NCBI GenBank assembly: GCA_002412555.1
Contig: DHVH01000062.1
Coordinates: forward strand, 1 to 17,353
DNA length: 17,353 bases
Direction: 5' to 3'
Source: Marinilabiliaceae bacterium UBA5213
Lineage (GTDB): Bacteria > Bacteroidota > Bacteroidia > Bacteroidales > Marinilabiliaceae
The notes under the pieces were generated by a model. The model was not told the DNA's origin and did no database searches. It saw nothing but the letters and a program-made list of their open reading frames with translations. This document shows positions 1 through 6,998 of this stretch, piece after piece (position 1 is the stretch's first letter; every line of letters begins with the position of its first letter). Made by a program: the position numbers and the translations under genes.

Positions 1-36
1 AAAACCAATCCCGTCCTGGGGATGGGAGGGTTTTGA
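1..36 (+). terminator. Hairpin terminator of an upstream gene
   Basis: An imperfect stem-loop begins at the first base. AAAACC pairs with GGTTTT and TCCC with GGGA, with a short GC loop between them. It closely resembles the better hairpin at 734-768, including the TTTTGAAG that follows. It is probably the terminator of a gene ending left of the window. The 5' edge may be cut. Confidence 0.5.
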
Positions 37-76
37 AGAATAGCAGAAATAGGGCAAAATTATTATTAAGCTATAG

Positions 77-109
77 AAGGCAGCAAGGGATATTTTCTTT
101 TGCTGCCTT
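77..109 (+). terminator. Hairpin terminator with 10-bp perfect stem
   Basis: AAGGCAGCAA (77-86) is the exact reverse complement of TTGCTGCCTT (100-109), with a 13-base loop between them. The 3' arm runs into a short T-rich stretch on the plus strand, which favours termination of plus-strand transcription from the left. It is the second hairpin in about 100 bases. Confidence 0.55.
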
Positions 110-232
110 TATGTGTTGCTCTTTTGCATTGCAAGTGGGTGATGGTTAGTGTGGCTTTTATTTGCCGGTGTTTTTATACTTGAAAAATTCATTGAAATGT
201 CATAGCTTGGAGTTCAACTTTATTTGTCAAGT

Positions 233-724
233 ATGTTAAAAAAACTATCTAAAATCACGCATTTCGACCATGGGTTAACGAGATGGATGGCTGCCAATGG
301 AATTCTCATTCTGCGTGTTAGCATTGGTGTTATTTACTTTTGGTTTGGTGTTTTGAAGTTTTTCCCGGGCTTGAGTTCTGCAGCGGATTTAGCCACCGAC
401 ACCATTTCTATCATTAGTTTTGGTCTTGTTGGTCCGGAATTCTCCATGCCCATGCTGGCCGTGTGGGAAACAATTATTGGTATTGGGCTTATTTTCAGGC
501 TTTTACTGCGAGAAACTTTGCTTTTGCTATTCCTTCAAATGATTGGAACAATTTTGCCACTATTCTTTTTTCCCTTCGAAACGTTCGCTAGTATTCCTTT
601 TGTGCCGACATTGGAAGGCCAGTATATTATAAAAAATATTGTTATTATAAGTGCAGGAATAGTGATTGGGGCTACTGTAAGAGGTGGTAAGCTGGTGGCT
701 GAACCAAAAAAAATAAAACCTTAA
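233..724 (+). CDS. DoxX-family integral membrane protein
   Basis: This encodes a roughly 163-residue, very hydrophobic protein with four predicted membrane helices. The first helix region reads ILRVSIGVIYFWFGVLKFFP, a pattern typical of DoxX-type proteins (an LR..LG..FLWFG.LKF motif). The later segment LEGQYIIKN followed by GATVRGG is also typical of one DoxX subgroup. Family members sit in the inner membrane and some are linked to quinone or thiol redox processes, but the function here is unknown. The frame also opens at a TTG at 224, nine bases upstream; the ATG at 233 is preferred because it is the canonical codon and only four residues are lost. A TATACTTG at 175-182 is one base off the -7 consensus and could be its promoter. 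A strong hairpin follows the stop. Confidence 0.8.
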   Translation: MLKKLSKITHFDHGLTRWMAANGILILRVSIGVIYFWFGVLKFFPGLSSAADLATDTISIISFGLVGPEFSMPMLAVWETIIGIGLIFRLLLRETLLLLFLQMIGTILPLFFFPFETFASIPFVPTLEGQYIIKNIVIISAGIVIGATVRGGKLVAEPKKIKP

Positions 725-733
725 GATATTGTA

Positions 734-768
734 AAAACCCAACCCATCCTGAGGATGAGTTGGGTTTT
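734..768 (+). terminator. Strong rho-independent-type terminator after the DoxX gene
   Basis: The arms are AAAACCCAACCCATCC (734-749) and GGATGAGTTGGGTTTT (753-768), with a TGA loop. They form a 16-bp stem with a single mismatch, starting ten bases after the stop codon. The flanking A and T runs would let it act in both directions. Confidence 0.8.
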
Positions 769-841
769 GAAGTATAGAAACGACTATTTACCAAGGCCGG
801 ATATTACATCCATGTAAATGAGCCGGTAAGACCAAAATGGT

Positions 842-1015
842 TTAGATTCCTCTGAATGTTGTACCAACGGCAAGCACGATAAAGCCTACCAGCAGTAAAA
901 TGTAATTATGTTCCGTTAAGAATTCGACCTGTGTGTAATGGCCAATAATTCCGAGTATACCTGCGATTAGTCCAATTATCCAGGTGATTGTTTTGGGAGC
1001 TGAGGGATTTCTCAT
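842..1015 (-). CDS. Small two-helix membrane protein (57 aa)
   Basis: The minus strand has an ATG at 1013-1015 and a TAA at 842-844, giving a 57-residue protein that starts MRNPSAPKTITWIIGLIAGI and ends TTFRGI. Two hydrophobic stretches, about residues 10-26 and 38-53, are separated by a short polar, charged loop (HYTQVEFLTEHN). The layout is therefore a hairpin of two membrane helices with a basic N-terminus. From memory, small uncharacterised proteins of this shape, starting near 'PKTVTW' and ending near 'GTLLKG', are common in Bacteroidota, which supports a real gene; no function is known to me. The codons read cleanly with no stop. The gene lies between the DoxX gene (convergent) and the beta-barrel gene (same strand, 115 bp upstream, with a terminator between), so it is probably transcribed alone. 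Confidence 0.72.
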   Translation of the reverse strand: MRNPSAPKTITWIIGLIAGILGIIGHYTQVEFLTEHNYILLLVGFIVLAVGTTFRGI

Positions 1016-1079
1016 CTAGGTTTTTTTTAATGGTTGAATGAATAAGATCTACTGATGCATCGTTTGAATGTAAGGGAAG

Positions 1080-1129
1080 AAAACAAGCTCAGGCAAAACC
1101 ATTCAAATGGACCTGCCTGAGTTGTTTTT
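1080..1129 (-). terminator. Terminator after the beta-barrel gene
   Basis: On the minus strand AAAACAACTCAGGCA and TGCCTGAGCTTGTTTT pair almost perfectly, with one bulged base, around a loop that itself contains a CCATT/AATGG stem. A T run closes the structure. It begins only a few bases after the stop at 1131 and separates the barrel gene from the 57-residue gene. Confidence 0.75.
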
Positions 1130-1130
1130 A

Positions 1131-1688
1131 CTATTTATGGTTGAACAGGTAGAAAACACCAACCTGAAATCCTCTGTTGTAATAAGAAGAACCATCCAAT
1201 TTACTGATATTGGTCAGGCCATGGTTGTACCTTAAATCAAAACCGAAGTCAGTGGCAGGATTAACATAACTTAAGCCAACGCCTAAAGCTAAATCAATGG
1301 ATTCGAATTGATCTTTTACATCGATTTTTTCATTGCCAATTTCCGATTTGGCACCAAGTAAAAGCCCTAGTTGAGGACCAGCCTGTAACCTAAAGCCATT
1401 GTCGTACATGTATTGGAAAATCAATGGAATATTAATGTAATCAAGATTGATGTCTTTGTTACCTTGTCTGGAATACACCAGTTCTGGTTGTAGGGCAATA
1501 GGATCACCCAAATGAACGTGTCCAATAAGTCCCAGGTTAAAACCTACTTTCAGATCGTCATCAAACACGCTGCCATCGGTAATGGTATAGGCATTTAAGC
1601 CTCCCTTGATTCCAATATTTACGTGTTGAGCGTAAGTTACACCTGCCATGAGGAACAAAGAAATAAGCGTTGTAATAATTATTTTCAT
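1131..1688 (-). CDS. Outer-membrane beta-barrel protein (PorT/OMP_b-brl type)
   Basis: This encodes a 185-residue protein. An N-terminal signal peptide (MKIIITTLISLFLMAGVTYA, cleavage before the Q at about 21) is followed by alternating hydrophobic and polar strands. Typical segments are VNIGIKGGLNAY near the start, FNLGLIGHVHLG, LQPELVYSRQG, LDYINIPLIFQYMY, FRLQAGPQLGLLLGAKSE and FGFDLRYNHGLTNI. This order (GIKGGLN, PELLYS..G, YI.IPLL..Y, G.Q.G.L..A) is the hallmark of the small 'porin family / outer membrane beta-barrel' proteins abundant in Bacteroidota. It should form an eight-stranded barrel in the outer membrane. The role of individual members is usually unknown. The ATG at 1686-1688 gives the complete signal peptide. 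Confidence 0.88.
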   Translation of the reverse strand: MKIIITTLISLFLMAGVTYAQHVNIGIKGGLNAYTITDGSVFDDDLKVGFNLGLIGHVHLGDPIALQPELVYSRQGNKDINLDYINIPLIFQYMYDNGFRLQAGPQLGLLLGAKSEIGNEKIDVKDQFESIDLALGVGLSYVNPATDFGFDLRYNHGLTNISKLDGSSYYNRGFQVGVFYLFNHK

Positions 1689-1876
1689 CGTTTAATTTTT
1701 AAGTTTAAGATGGCAACAAATATGAGGACATTTTTCTTCCTTATGTTACAGAAGAATTACATAAGATTACATATTTCACTTATTCCGTTAGTCGTCATAA
1801 ATATTGAACTGACACAAGCGAAATTCTGATTACCTGGCTATTAGATGGTGCTGGAGTTCATTTTTATTTTAAAAAC

Positions 1877-1907
1877 AAGGAGGCTGCCCTGGTTGGACAG
1901 CCTCCTT
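1877..1907 (-). terminator. Terminator after the 1001-residue T9SS cargo gene
   Basis: AAGGAGGCTG pairs with CAGCCTCCTT (10-bp perfect, GC-rich), extended by CC/GG next to the loop. On the minus strand the second arm is followed by TTGTTTTTAAAAT. It lies 23 bases past the stop of the gene ending at 1930. A further 6-bp hairpin, GATCCT/AGGATC (1926-1942), overlaps the stop codon. Confidence 0.8.
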
Positions 1908-1929
1908 GGAATTGAAAGATCCTATGATC

Positions 1930-4900
1930 CTATTGGAGGATCACTTTTTTAACAATGTACGCACCATTAATCACCGTTTGAAGGATGTAGGTGCCTTTTG
2001 AATAGCCGGTCAAATCAATCGAAATTGGACCGCTGGCTGGGTGCACTTGTCTCAACACCAATTGTCCTTGTGCGCTGAACAGACTGATGGTGATTTTACT
2101 CTGAGCAGATGAACTCAGGTTAATAGTCAGAAGCCCTGATGTTGGATTCGGGAAGACCTGAATGTTGAGATCTTCGGTCGGTACAGGTTGGTCTGATGTT
2201 GCAGTTCCATAAACAATCATGGATCCGGAGATATAATTGATGGTGTAATTCTCAAGACCCGTGCCCATTGCATTGCTGATTTCAATGACATAGGGTGATC
2301 CGGTCTCCGGTGCATCCACGATGGTTCCATCGCTGGTAAGGGTGGCTGAAGTCACTGCATCGCTTAACAACAGTCCGCTCGTTGTAAATTCAGTACCGAT
2401 AAAGGAGAAGGTTGTGCCTGCTTCTTTCTCCTGATCCCTGGCTGTGATGGTTAAGGATGCTTTATCAACTTGCAAAACGACGCTGTTTTCTGCCGAATAA
2501 TAGGCATCGTTGCCTGCCTGCTCTGCACCAATGGTTGTTTGTCCCGCACCAATGATGGTAACTGTATTTCCATCTATGGTGGCCACATCCGTGTTGGATG
2601 AACTGTAAGTCAATGGCAAGCCTGAAGATGCACTGGCAGTTACCCCAAAATCTGCAGTCCCGTAGGTTTTTGCTTCAATTGGTTCGATGGTAATTGTTTG
2701 CTCCTGTTTGGATAACCAGCTAACGGTAACATATTCTGATGGGGCACATGCTGATGCCATACGACGGGTGCGAATTTCAACCTGTAGCAGACCGTTGGTG
2801 TTGATATCCGTTGCTGAGGTATATTCCGTCCAAGCCGACCATTCTATTGAGTTGAGTGTTCTGTATTGCAACTCGTCGGTACCGTTACCATTGCTGCCGG
2901 CTGAAAAACTGGCTGAGACGCTGCTGCCTGCCAGAACGCTTTCGGTATCAGGTGTTTTGGTGAGTTGGCCTGATACTGGGCTTTCTTCTGTGGTAATAGT
3001 AACCACATTGGATTCAAGGGCATCCACCCAGGTGTCGGTACAGGCTACGCGCGACAAACGTTTAAACCAGGTGGTCTGGGTAGTGGTGCCGGGTGCATAG
3101 GTGGCAGAGTTGCTCTCAGCGATATCTGCAAATCCTTCTGTTGCACTGGTGGTCGATTGCTGCCATTGGTATTCAAGGGTGCCTTCATGGCCGCCAGGCA
3201 AGGTCTGGGACGATAAACTGGCAGGAGTTTCACCCGAACAAATAGTTTGGTTGGATGCGATGGTACCTCCGTTTGTCGGGTTTTCACACAAGGGAGGTGT
3301 TATTTCGATGGAAGCGGACAAGATGGTCATTGTTCCATAAAAAAGGTTGGCTTGTGCATAGTTGGCCCAGGCATTGGATGTATAAATGATGGGGTTGTTC
3401 AAGTCCAATCCACCCACTTCATTGGATAAATCAAAGATGCGGGTAAATGGACCGGAACCGTCATTACTGGGAACGCCCAAGGAGGCTATGGCCTTTCCGC
3501 CGTTAATTCCGTTGACAACGAGGTGATCTCTGTTGTCGTTGGTGGTTTTTGTAAATTCAAGGGTCATTATCACGGTGGAGCCTGGTTCAATTATGCCGGT
3601 ATCAAAACGGATGGCAAAATTATTGGAGGCGTTGTTCAGTGCGGGTTCAATTAGGGCAGGACCTGTGTTGCTGCTGCGTAGCAACCATAGGTCATAATCT
3701 GGTCCGGGATCCGTATCCGTAACCAAAAAGCTGATGTTTCCATCCACATCCTGAAAGGGGGTTAATTCCGCCCATTCTCCAACTACACTGGGTAAACAGC
3801 TGTTGGCATCGGCATTTAAAGTTCCATCGTTGTTATAGTATTCCATATAGGGTACATATCCCAACTCTGGTCCATAGCCCAAATCGTTGTAACTGTAAGA
3901 GAGATAAAAGCCATTGTCGGTTACTATGGGTTCAGAAATTTGTCCCCATGAGTAGATTTGGCGGATAACGGTTTGTGGTACGGCCACGGAACCATCGTCA
4001 TTAAATATTTTGTAGGCAATGCTCCGGCTTGCAGTTCCTGTGGTCGTTTGAACCTGGTAGGCGACTAAAAACTGGCCTGTGGCCAGTGTTTTTATATGCG
4101 AGATTTTGTCACCATGCCCCGAACTTGTTACATCGGCCACTATGAATGCATTGTTTCCACCCACCTGGAGGGGTGTTGAACTGCTATTTTCGAAAATCAT
4201 GCCATAGTAATGCTGACTATAGTCTTCAATAACTACCATGAAATGACCGTTTTCATTGCCTGCAATTTTATAGCTGTATTGAGAGGTGGATAGCCCTGCC
4301 AATTGGGTCAGTGAAATCTGACTGGGATCTACACTTACACCATTCTCGGTAAACCGGCGCATGGCATAGTCTGAGCCGTCGGTAGCCCAGGTGAAAACCA
4401 TGTTGTTGTTGGAGAGTTGTTCCATTCTGGTGAAACGGTTGAGACTTCCTGGCAAGGTGTTAATTTTTGTGGCCGGAGTTACCTCGATCCCGGTTGGGTC
4501 AATTATTTTGAAATAGGTGTCGGTCAAGCCTGTGCCCGATGAAGAAGAATACCAAATAACGGCGATGTTACCATTGTTTAGGCCTTCATAAAGAATGGCA
4601 TCGGAGTTGTTATTGGTTGTGGGGCTGATTGAGGTCCCGGAGAATGTTGATACGGCACCTTCAGGCGATACCAATTTGAAATGCTCGTTCCCTTCGTTGT
4701 AGTCATAATAGTAGACCAGAAGGTCTTGTCCCAGACGGCTTACTGTTGCGCCACCTACATCCGTCGCTGAAACATCTACGTCAAATCGGGTCTGACCAAT
4801 GTTTTCACAAGGTTCAGCTGCCATCAAATGACTGCCCCAAAATTGGGCGAATGCTACACCAATAATCAAGAACATCCATTTGTGGATTGTTTTGAAGTTA

Positions 4901-4935
4901 GTTTTTCGGGTTTCTGTTGTAATTGTTTTTTGCAT
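1930..4935 (-). CDS. Large secreted T9SS-sorted protein with Ig-like and MBG domains, function unknown
   Basis: The protein has 1001 residues. The long-headed signal peptide (about 1-39) has its hydrophobic core at WMFLIIGVAFAQF and ends near MAAEPC. Residues about 45-425 contain repeated units of the form G-x-x-x-V-x-W/Y followed by a short 'D-x-x-G' turn (for example NGNIAVIWYS, TGQFLVAYQV, IFNDDGSVAVP), which suggests a beta-propeller. A beta-rich segment at about 427-550 and an Ig-like segment at about 550-740 follow. Next is a Bacteroidota-type repeat with Big-like character (about 743-824; AKTYGTADF, GLPLTYSSSNTDVATI) and an MBG-type domain (about 825-910). Residues about 923-1001 are a T9SS type A sorting domain, starting VFPNPTSGLLTI and ending KKVILQ. 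No catalytic motif is recognised; it could be an adhesin or a sugar-binding surface protein. It is transcribed divergently from the AraC-type gene at 5242 and may be its target. Confidence 0.87.
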   Translation of the reverse strand: MQKTITTETRKTNFKTIHKWMFLIIGVAFAQFWGSHLMAAEPCENIGQTRFDVDVSATDVGGATVSRLGQDLLVYYYDYNEGNEHFKLVSPEGAVSTFSGTSISPTTNNNSDAILYEGLNNGNIAVIWYSSSSGTGLTDTYFKIIDPTGIEVTPATKINTLPGSLNRFTRMEQLSNNNMVFTWATDGSDYAMRRFTENGVSVDPSQISLTQLAGLSTSQYSYKIAGNENGHFMVVIEDYSQHYYGMIFENSSSTPLQVGGNNAFIVADVTSSGHGDKISHIKTLATGQFLVAYQVQTTTGTASRSIAYKIFNDDGSVAVPQTVIRQIYSWGQISEPIVTDNGFYLSYSYNDLGYGPELGYVPYMEYYNNDGTLNADANSCLPSVVGEWAELTPFQDVDGNISFLVTDTDPGPDYDLWLLRSSNTGPALIEPALNNASNNFAIRFDTGIIEPGSTVIMTLEFTKTTNDNRDHLVVNGINGGKAIASLGVPSNDGSGPFTRIFDLSNEVGGLDLNNPIIYTSNAWANYAQANLFYGTMTILSASIEITPPLCENPTNGGTIASNQTICSGETPASLSSQTLPGGHEGTLEYQWQQSTTSATEGFADIAESNSATYAPGTTTQTTWFKRLSRVACTDTWVDALESNVVTITTEESPVSGQLTKTPDTESVLAGSSVSASFSAGSNGNGTDELQYRTLNSIEWSAWTEYTSATDINTNGLLQVEIRTRRMASACAPSEYVTVSWLSKQEQTITIEPIEAKTYGTADFGVTASASSGLPLTYSSSNTDVATIDGNTVTIIGAGQTTIGAEQAGNDAYYSAENSVVLQVDKASLTITARDQEKEAGTTFSFIGTEFTTSGLLLSDAVTSATLTSDGTIVDAPETGSPYVIEISNAMGTGLENYTINYISGSMIVYGTATSDQPVPTEDLNIQVFPNPTSGLLTINLSSSAQSKITISLFSAQGQLVLRQVHPASGPISIDLTGYSKGTYILQTVINGAYIVKKVILQ

Positions 4936-5241
4936 AATACGTGGATTTTTAACTTGGTTGATTAAATAAATAATAGTTTTCTTAATGCCATTACTTGGAT
5001 TGTTGTTTTATATGGCCATTTAACGCACATGGGGTTAATTAGGACTTGCAAATCCGGTATTTAATAATTGCAATTCAAGGAAATCTTCGTGCAATGCAGG
5101 GAAGTCATTTGCAATTCGGACTATTTTGTCTTAAATTATAATTCCGGATTGATTTTCAGGAAAATTTGGTTTTTCTGCCTAAGAAGAGTACCTTTTTTGT
5201 TTGAATTTACGAGAAGCGTTAATTTTATTAATTCGGATACT
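4936..5241. promoter_or_regulatory. Divergent intergenic region between T9SS cargo gene and AraC-type regulator
   Basis: These 306 bases lie between two divergent start codons and must hold the promoters of both genes. The left part (4940-5040) is AT-rich, with no convincing -33/-7 pair. The centre (5046-5119) holds four phased TTGCAAT-like repeats, listed separately. A TATTTTG at 5122-5128 is one base shorter than the -7 consensus. The frame of the regulator stays open back to 5068, but the residues encoded there look like spurious translation of regulatory DNA. Confidence 0.55.
5046..5119 (+). repeat. Four phased TTGCAAT-type direct repeats (candidate operator)
   Basis: The four copies are TTGCAAATCCGG (5046-5057), TTGCAATTCAAGG (5068-5080), GTGCAATGCAGG (5089-5100) and TTGCAATTCGG (5109-5119). 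Their GCAA cores begin at 5048, 5070, 5091 and 5111, so the spacing is 22, 21 and 20 bases, about two helical turns. Every copy ends in GG. The spacers between them are not alike. Such spacing would place protein subunits on one face of the helix. They lie upstream of an AraC-family gene, and direct repeats about 21 bp apart are known for AraC-family operators, so autoregulation or control of the divergent gene is a reasonable inference. Confidence 0.55.
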
Positions 5242-6012
5242 TTGAAGCGATTAATTGTAGTTATTAGTTTCTGTATTGTTGGTTTGCTTCATGCGGAAAG
5301 AAAGTCAAATACAGAAAATCTCATTCAAGGGTTTTTAGCAGATGACATCTCCCTTATTGCTGGCTCTGTACCTCCTCAGGTGCTGCCCAATCAGCAATAC
5401 TTAATAGACAGAAATGAAAATTTGGAAGCGCTTTTAAGGAAAGAATCCCGGCAGAAAATATTGATCCAACGCATCCTGCTGGCAGTAATTCTTGTCCTTT
5501 TGGTGGGAGTTATTGCTCATTTATATTGGCGAAACCTGTGGTTTCGCAAGCTTCTTTTCGAAAACAATATTGATTTGGCCTTCCAAATGAGAGCCCCCTT
5601 TACCCCTGTAAGTTTCATCAAGCCAGAGATAAATGAAAATGACTCATCAGGCAATACCGATTACCAGAAGATGTCACATTTATATAACAGGATTTTGGCC
5701 AGCATGGAAGAAAATCGCTTATATCAAGACCCCTCGCTGACTGTTTCTTCCTTGGCAATGGCCTTAAACTCCAACGAGAAATATATTTCCAGAGCCATCA
5801 ATACGCACGCATTAACGACTTTTAGTGCCTTTGTTAATCAATACCGGATCAGTGAAGCCAGACAAATTTTGCTCAAGCACCAGTATCAGTTTTCGGGGAA
5901 AGAAATTGCCTCACAAGTTGGGTTTGGTACGGTCTCGACTTTTTACAGGCAGTTTAAAAGGAGTACGGGCTTGAGCCCTTCGCAGTTTGTTGAAATGATT
6001 AATGCGGGATAA
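5242..6012 (+). CDS. Membrane-anchored AraC-family transcriptional regulator with minimal periplasmic segment
   Basis: Taken from the TTG at 5242, the protein has 256 residues. MKRLIVVISFCIVGLLHAER forms a good signal peptide. It is followed by about 50 periplasmic residues, a membrane helix at about 73-96 (ILIQRILLAVILVLLVGVIA) and a cytoplasmic part ending in an AraC/XylS HTH domain (about 147-250). The two helix-turn-helix units are around LTVSSLAMALNSNEKYISRA and GKEIASQVGFGTVSTFYRQF, followed by KRSTGLSPSQF. The frame is open back to another TTG at 5068, but that adds 58 residues unlike any domain and would bury the signal peptide. No ATG lies in frame before the membrane helix. Bacteroidota regulators of this architecture usually carry several hundred residues of TPR or other sensor in the periplasm; here it is almost absent. 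It may be a reduced sensor, a partner-dependent regulator, or a deletion product. Confidence 0.78.
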   Translation: MKRLIVVISFCIVGLLHAERKSNTENLIQGFLADDISLIAGSVPPQVLPNQQYLIDRNENLEALLRKESRQKILIQRILLAVILVLLVGVIAHLYWRNLWFRKLLFENNIDLAFQMRAPFTPVSFIKPEINENDSSGNTDYQKMSHLYNRILASMEENRLYQDPSLTVSSLAMALNSNEKYISRAINTHALTTFSAFVNQYRISEARQILLKHQYQFSGKEIASQVGFGTVSTFYRQFKRSTGLSPSQFVEMINAG

Positions 6013-6094
6013 TTGGTTTAACAATGTCATAACATAGACGCTATAATAAAGATAGCCATAAACCTTAAATAACAGTCTGGTAATGTAGCACCCT

Positions 6095-6102
6095 TAGTTT
6101 TG
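6095..6102 (+). promoter_or_regulatory. -7 element TAGTTTTG of the broken secreted-protein gene
   Basis: TAGTTTTG matches the Bacteroidota -7 consensus TAnnTTTG exactly and lies 27 bases before the ATG at 6130. The expected -33 TTTG is not clear; a TCTG at 6076-6079 is closer than usual. An intact promoter ahead of a broken reading frame would fit a recent disruption. Confidence 0.45.
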
Positions 6103-6129
6103 TCAGATAATTTAAACCTACTAATTATC

Positions 6130-6234
6130 ATGACACAGCTAAAATTTTACTTATCGTTGTTTCTTTTATCCTTGGCTTTTGCAGCTCAAGCCGAAGAATC
6201 CGGTATTATTAAAGGACGGGTATTGGATGCCTAA
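6130..6234 (+). pseudogene. Signal-peptide fragment with start of a G-x-V-x-D domain (5' remnant of a broken gene)
   Basis: ATG at 6130 opens a 34-codon frame ending in TAA at 6232-6234. Residues 1-20 are a textbook signal peptide (MTQLKFYLSLFLLSLAFAAQ). AEES and IIKGRVLDA follow. The latter is the first strand of carboxypeptidase-regulatory-like domains, found at the start of TonB-dependent receptors, and also fits the N-terminal domain of some Bacteroidota calcineurin-like phosphoesterases. The frame then stops. The downstream metallophosphoesterase is in a different frame and overlaps the last bases. The two pieces most likely come from a deletion that also shifted the frame, either within one phosphoesterase gene or between two genes. 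If translated, this fragment would only be a short exported peptide. Confidence 0.62.
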
Positions 6235-6979
6235 GCCATTGGCTGAATTCCCTAATATGGCTGCAGCTGTTAAGCATGTTAACACCCTTGCTCAAACACT
6301 CCCTATGGATTTTGCCATGGGTGTGGGCGACATAGCCCACAAAGGAACAAAAATCCAATATGAAGCGGCCACTGAGGTTTTGCAAGAACTCACTTTACCA
6401 TTTTATCCAATAATGGGTAACGAGGAGCATGGAAGTACCGTGGAACGATATCTGCACTATGCCCGGAAGTGGAACAGCCAGATCGAAAGTCCAAGCTATG
6501 TGATCAACCACGATAAGTTGGCCTTTGTGTTTGCTTCACCCGATCAAGGTCGGGAGTTTGATGATAGTGGTGCCCAGTGGGTTCTTGAGCAAATTCAACG
6601 TTTGGCTCCAAAACCGGTGGTGCTGGTGGTACATGGTGCCCAACAAGGCGTATATCCTGAAAATTCAGAGAAAGGGATCAGCAATCAGCTGTTCAAAGAC
6701 AAAGTGATTTCACAAGCCAATCTGGCCGTGGTTATTTCAGGTGATCTGCACATGGATCTGGACCGGGTGAACCACTCTAAAAAAATAGGTCACGTTCATT
6801 ACCTGCATATTCCTGCCCTGGAACGCACCAAAATTCCCGATGAGGCATTTCACACGCCCATGTTTCGGGTGATGACCATTGCCAAAGACGGGAAAGTCTA
6901 TGTTGATACTTATGAGGTAGGAGATCCACTTGCCCGTAAGGAGCACGCCTATGCTTTTAGCCTTTCTCTGCAAGACTAG
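6227..6979 (+). CDS. N-terminally truncated calcineurin-like metallophosphoesterase
   Basis: From the ATG at 6227 this gives 250 residues; the frame is open back to a TTG at 6179, inside the overlapping signal-peptide frame. Motifs of the calcineurin-like fold are visible in order: MGVGDIAH (second metal motif, GD), PFYPIMGNEEHG (GN-x-x-H), PVVLVVHGAQQG (the histidine before the active-site loop) and LAVVISGDLHMD (counterpart of the final GHxH). The first motif, D-x-H, which should lie about 20-30 residues before KHVNTLAQTL, is missing, as is any signal peptide in this frame. Without that motif the two-metal site would be incomplete, so activity is doubtful. Relatives are phosphodiesterases or phosphatases with broad substrates. 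Together with the fragment at 6130-6234 it is best seen as a decayed exported phosphoesterase. Confidence 0.7.
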   Translation: MPKPLAEFPNMAAAVKHVNTLAQTLPMDFAMGVGDIAHKGTKIQYEAATEVLQELTLPFYPIMGNEEHGSTVERYLHYARKWNSQIESPSYVINHDKLAFVFASPDQGREFDDSGAQWVLEQIQRLAPKPVVLVVHGAQQGVYPENSEKGISNQLFKDKVISQANLAVVISGDLHMDLDRVNHSKKIGHVHYLHIPALERTKIPDEAFHTPMFRVMTIAKDGKVYVDTYEVGDPLARKEHAYAFSLSLQD

Positions 6980-6986
6980 AGAAAGG
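6961..6986 (+). terminator. Hairpin across the metallophosphoesterase stop codon
   Basis: CCTTTCTC (6961-6968) is the reverse complement of GAGAAAGG (6979-6986), with a ten-base loop that contains the TAG stop. No T run follows directly, so it is a weak terminator on its own. It sits just before the bidirectional hairpin at 6999-7017. Confidence 0.4.
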
Positions 6987-6998
6987 GGCTCAGTAGGG

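Noticed and set aside
224..232. TTG start of the DoxX-type protein
   Set aside because: An ATG follows after three codons; no signal favours the TTG, though it cannot be excluded.
2687..3429. Plus-strand open frames of 60-137 codons opposite the T9SS cargo gene
   Set aside because: They are antisense to a well-supported 1001-residue protein, overlap each other in two frames, and show no domain or signal.
5068..5241. Extension of the AraC-type protein to the TTG at 5068
   Set aside because: The added 58 residues look like translated regulatory DNA, the extension would put the signal peptide in mid-protein, and the TTG itself belongs to one of the phased repeats.
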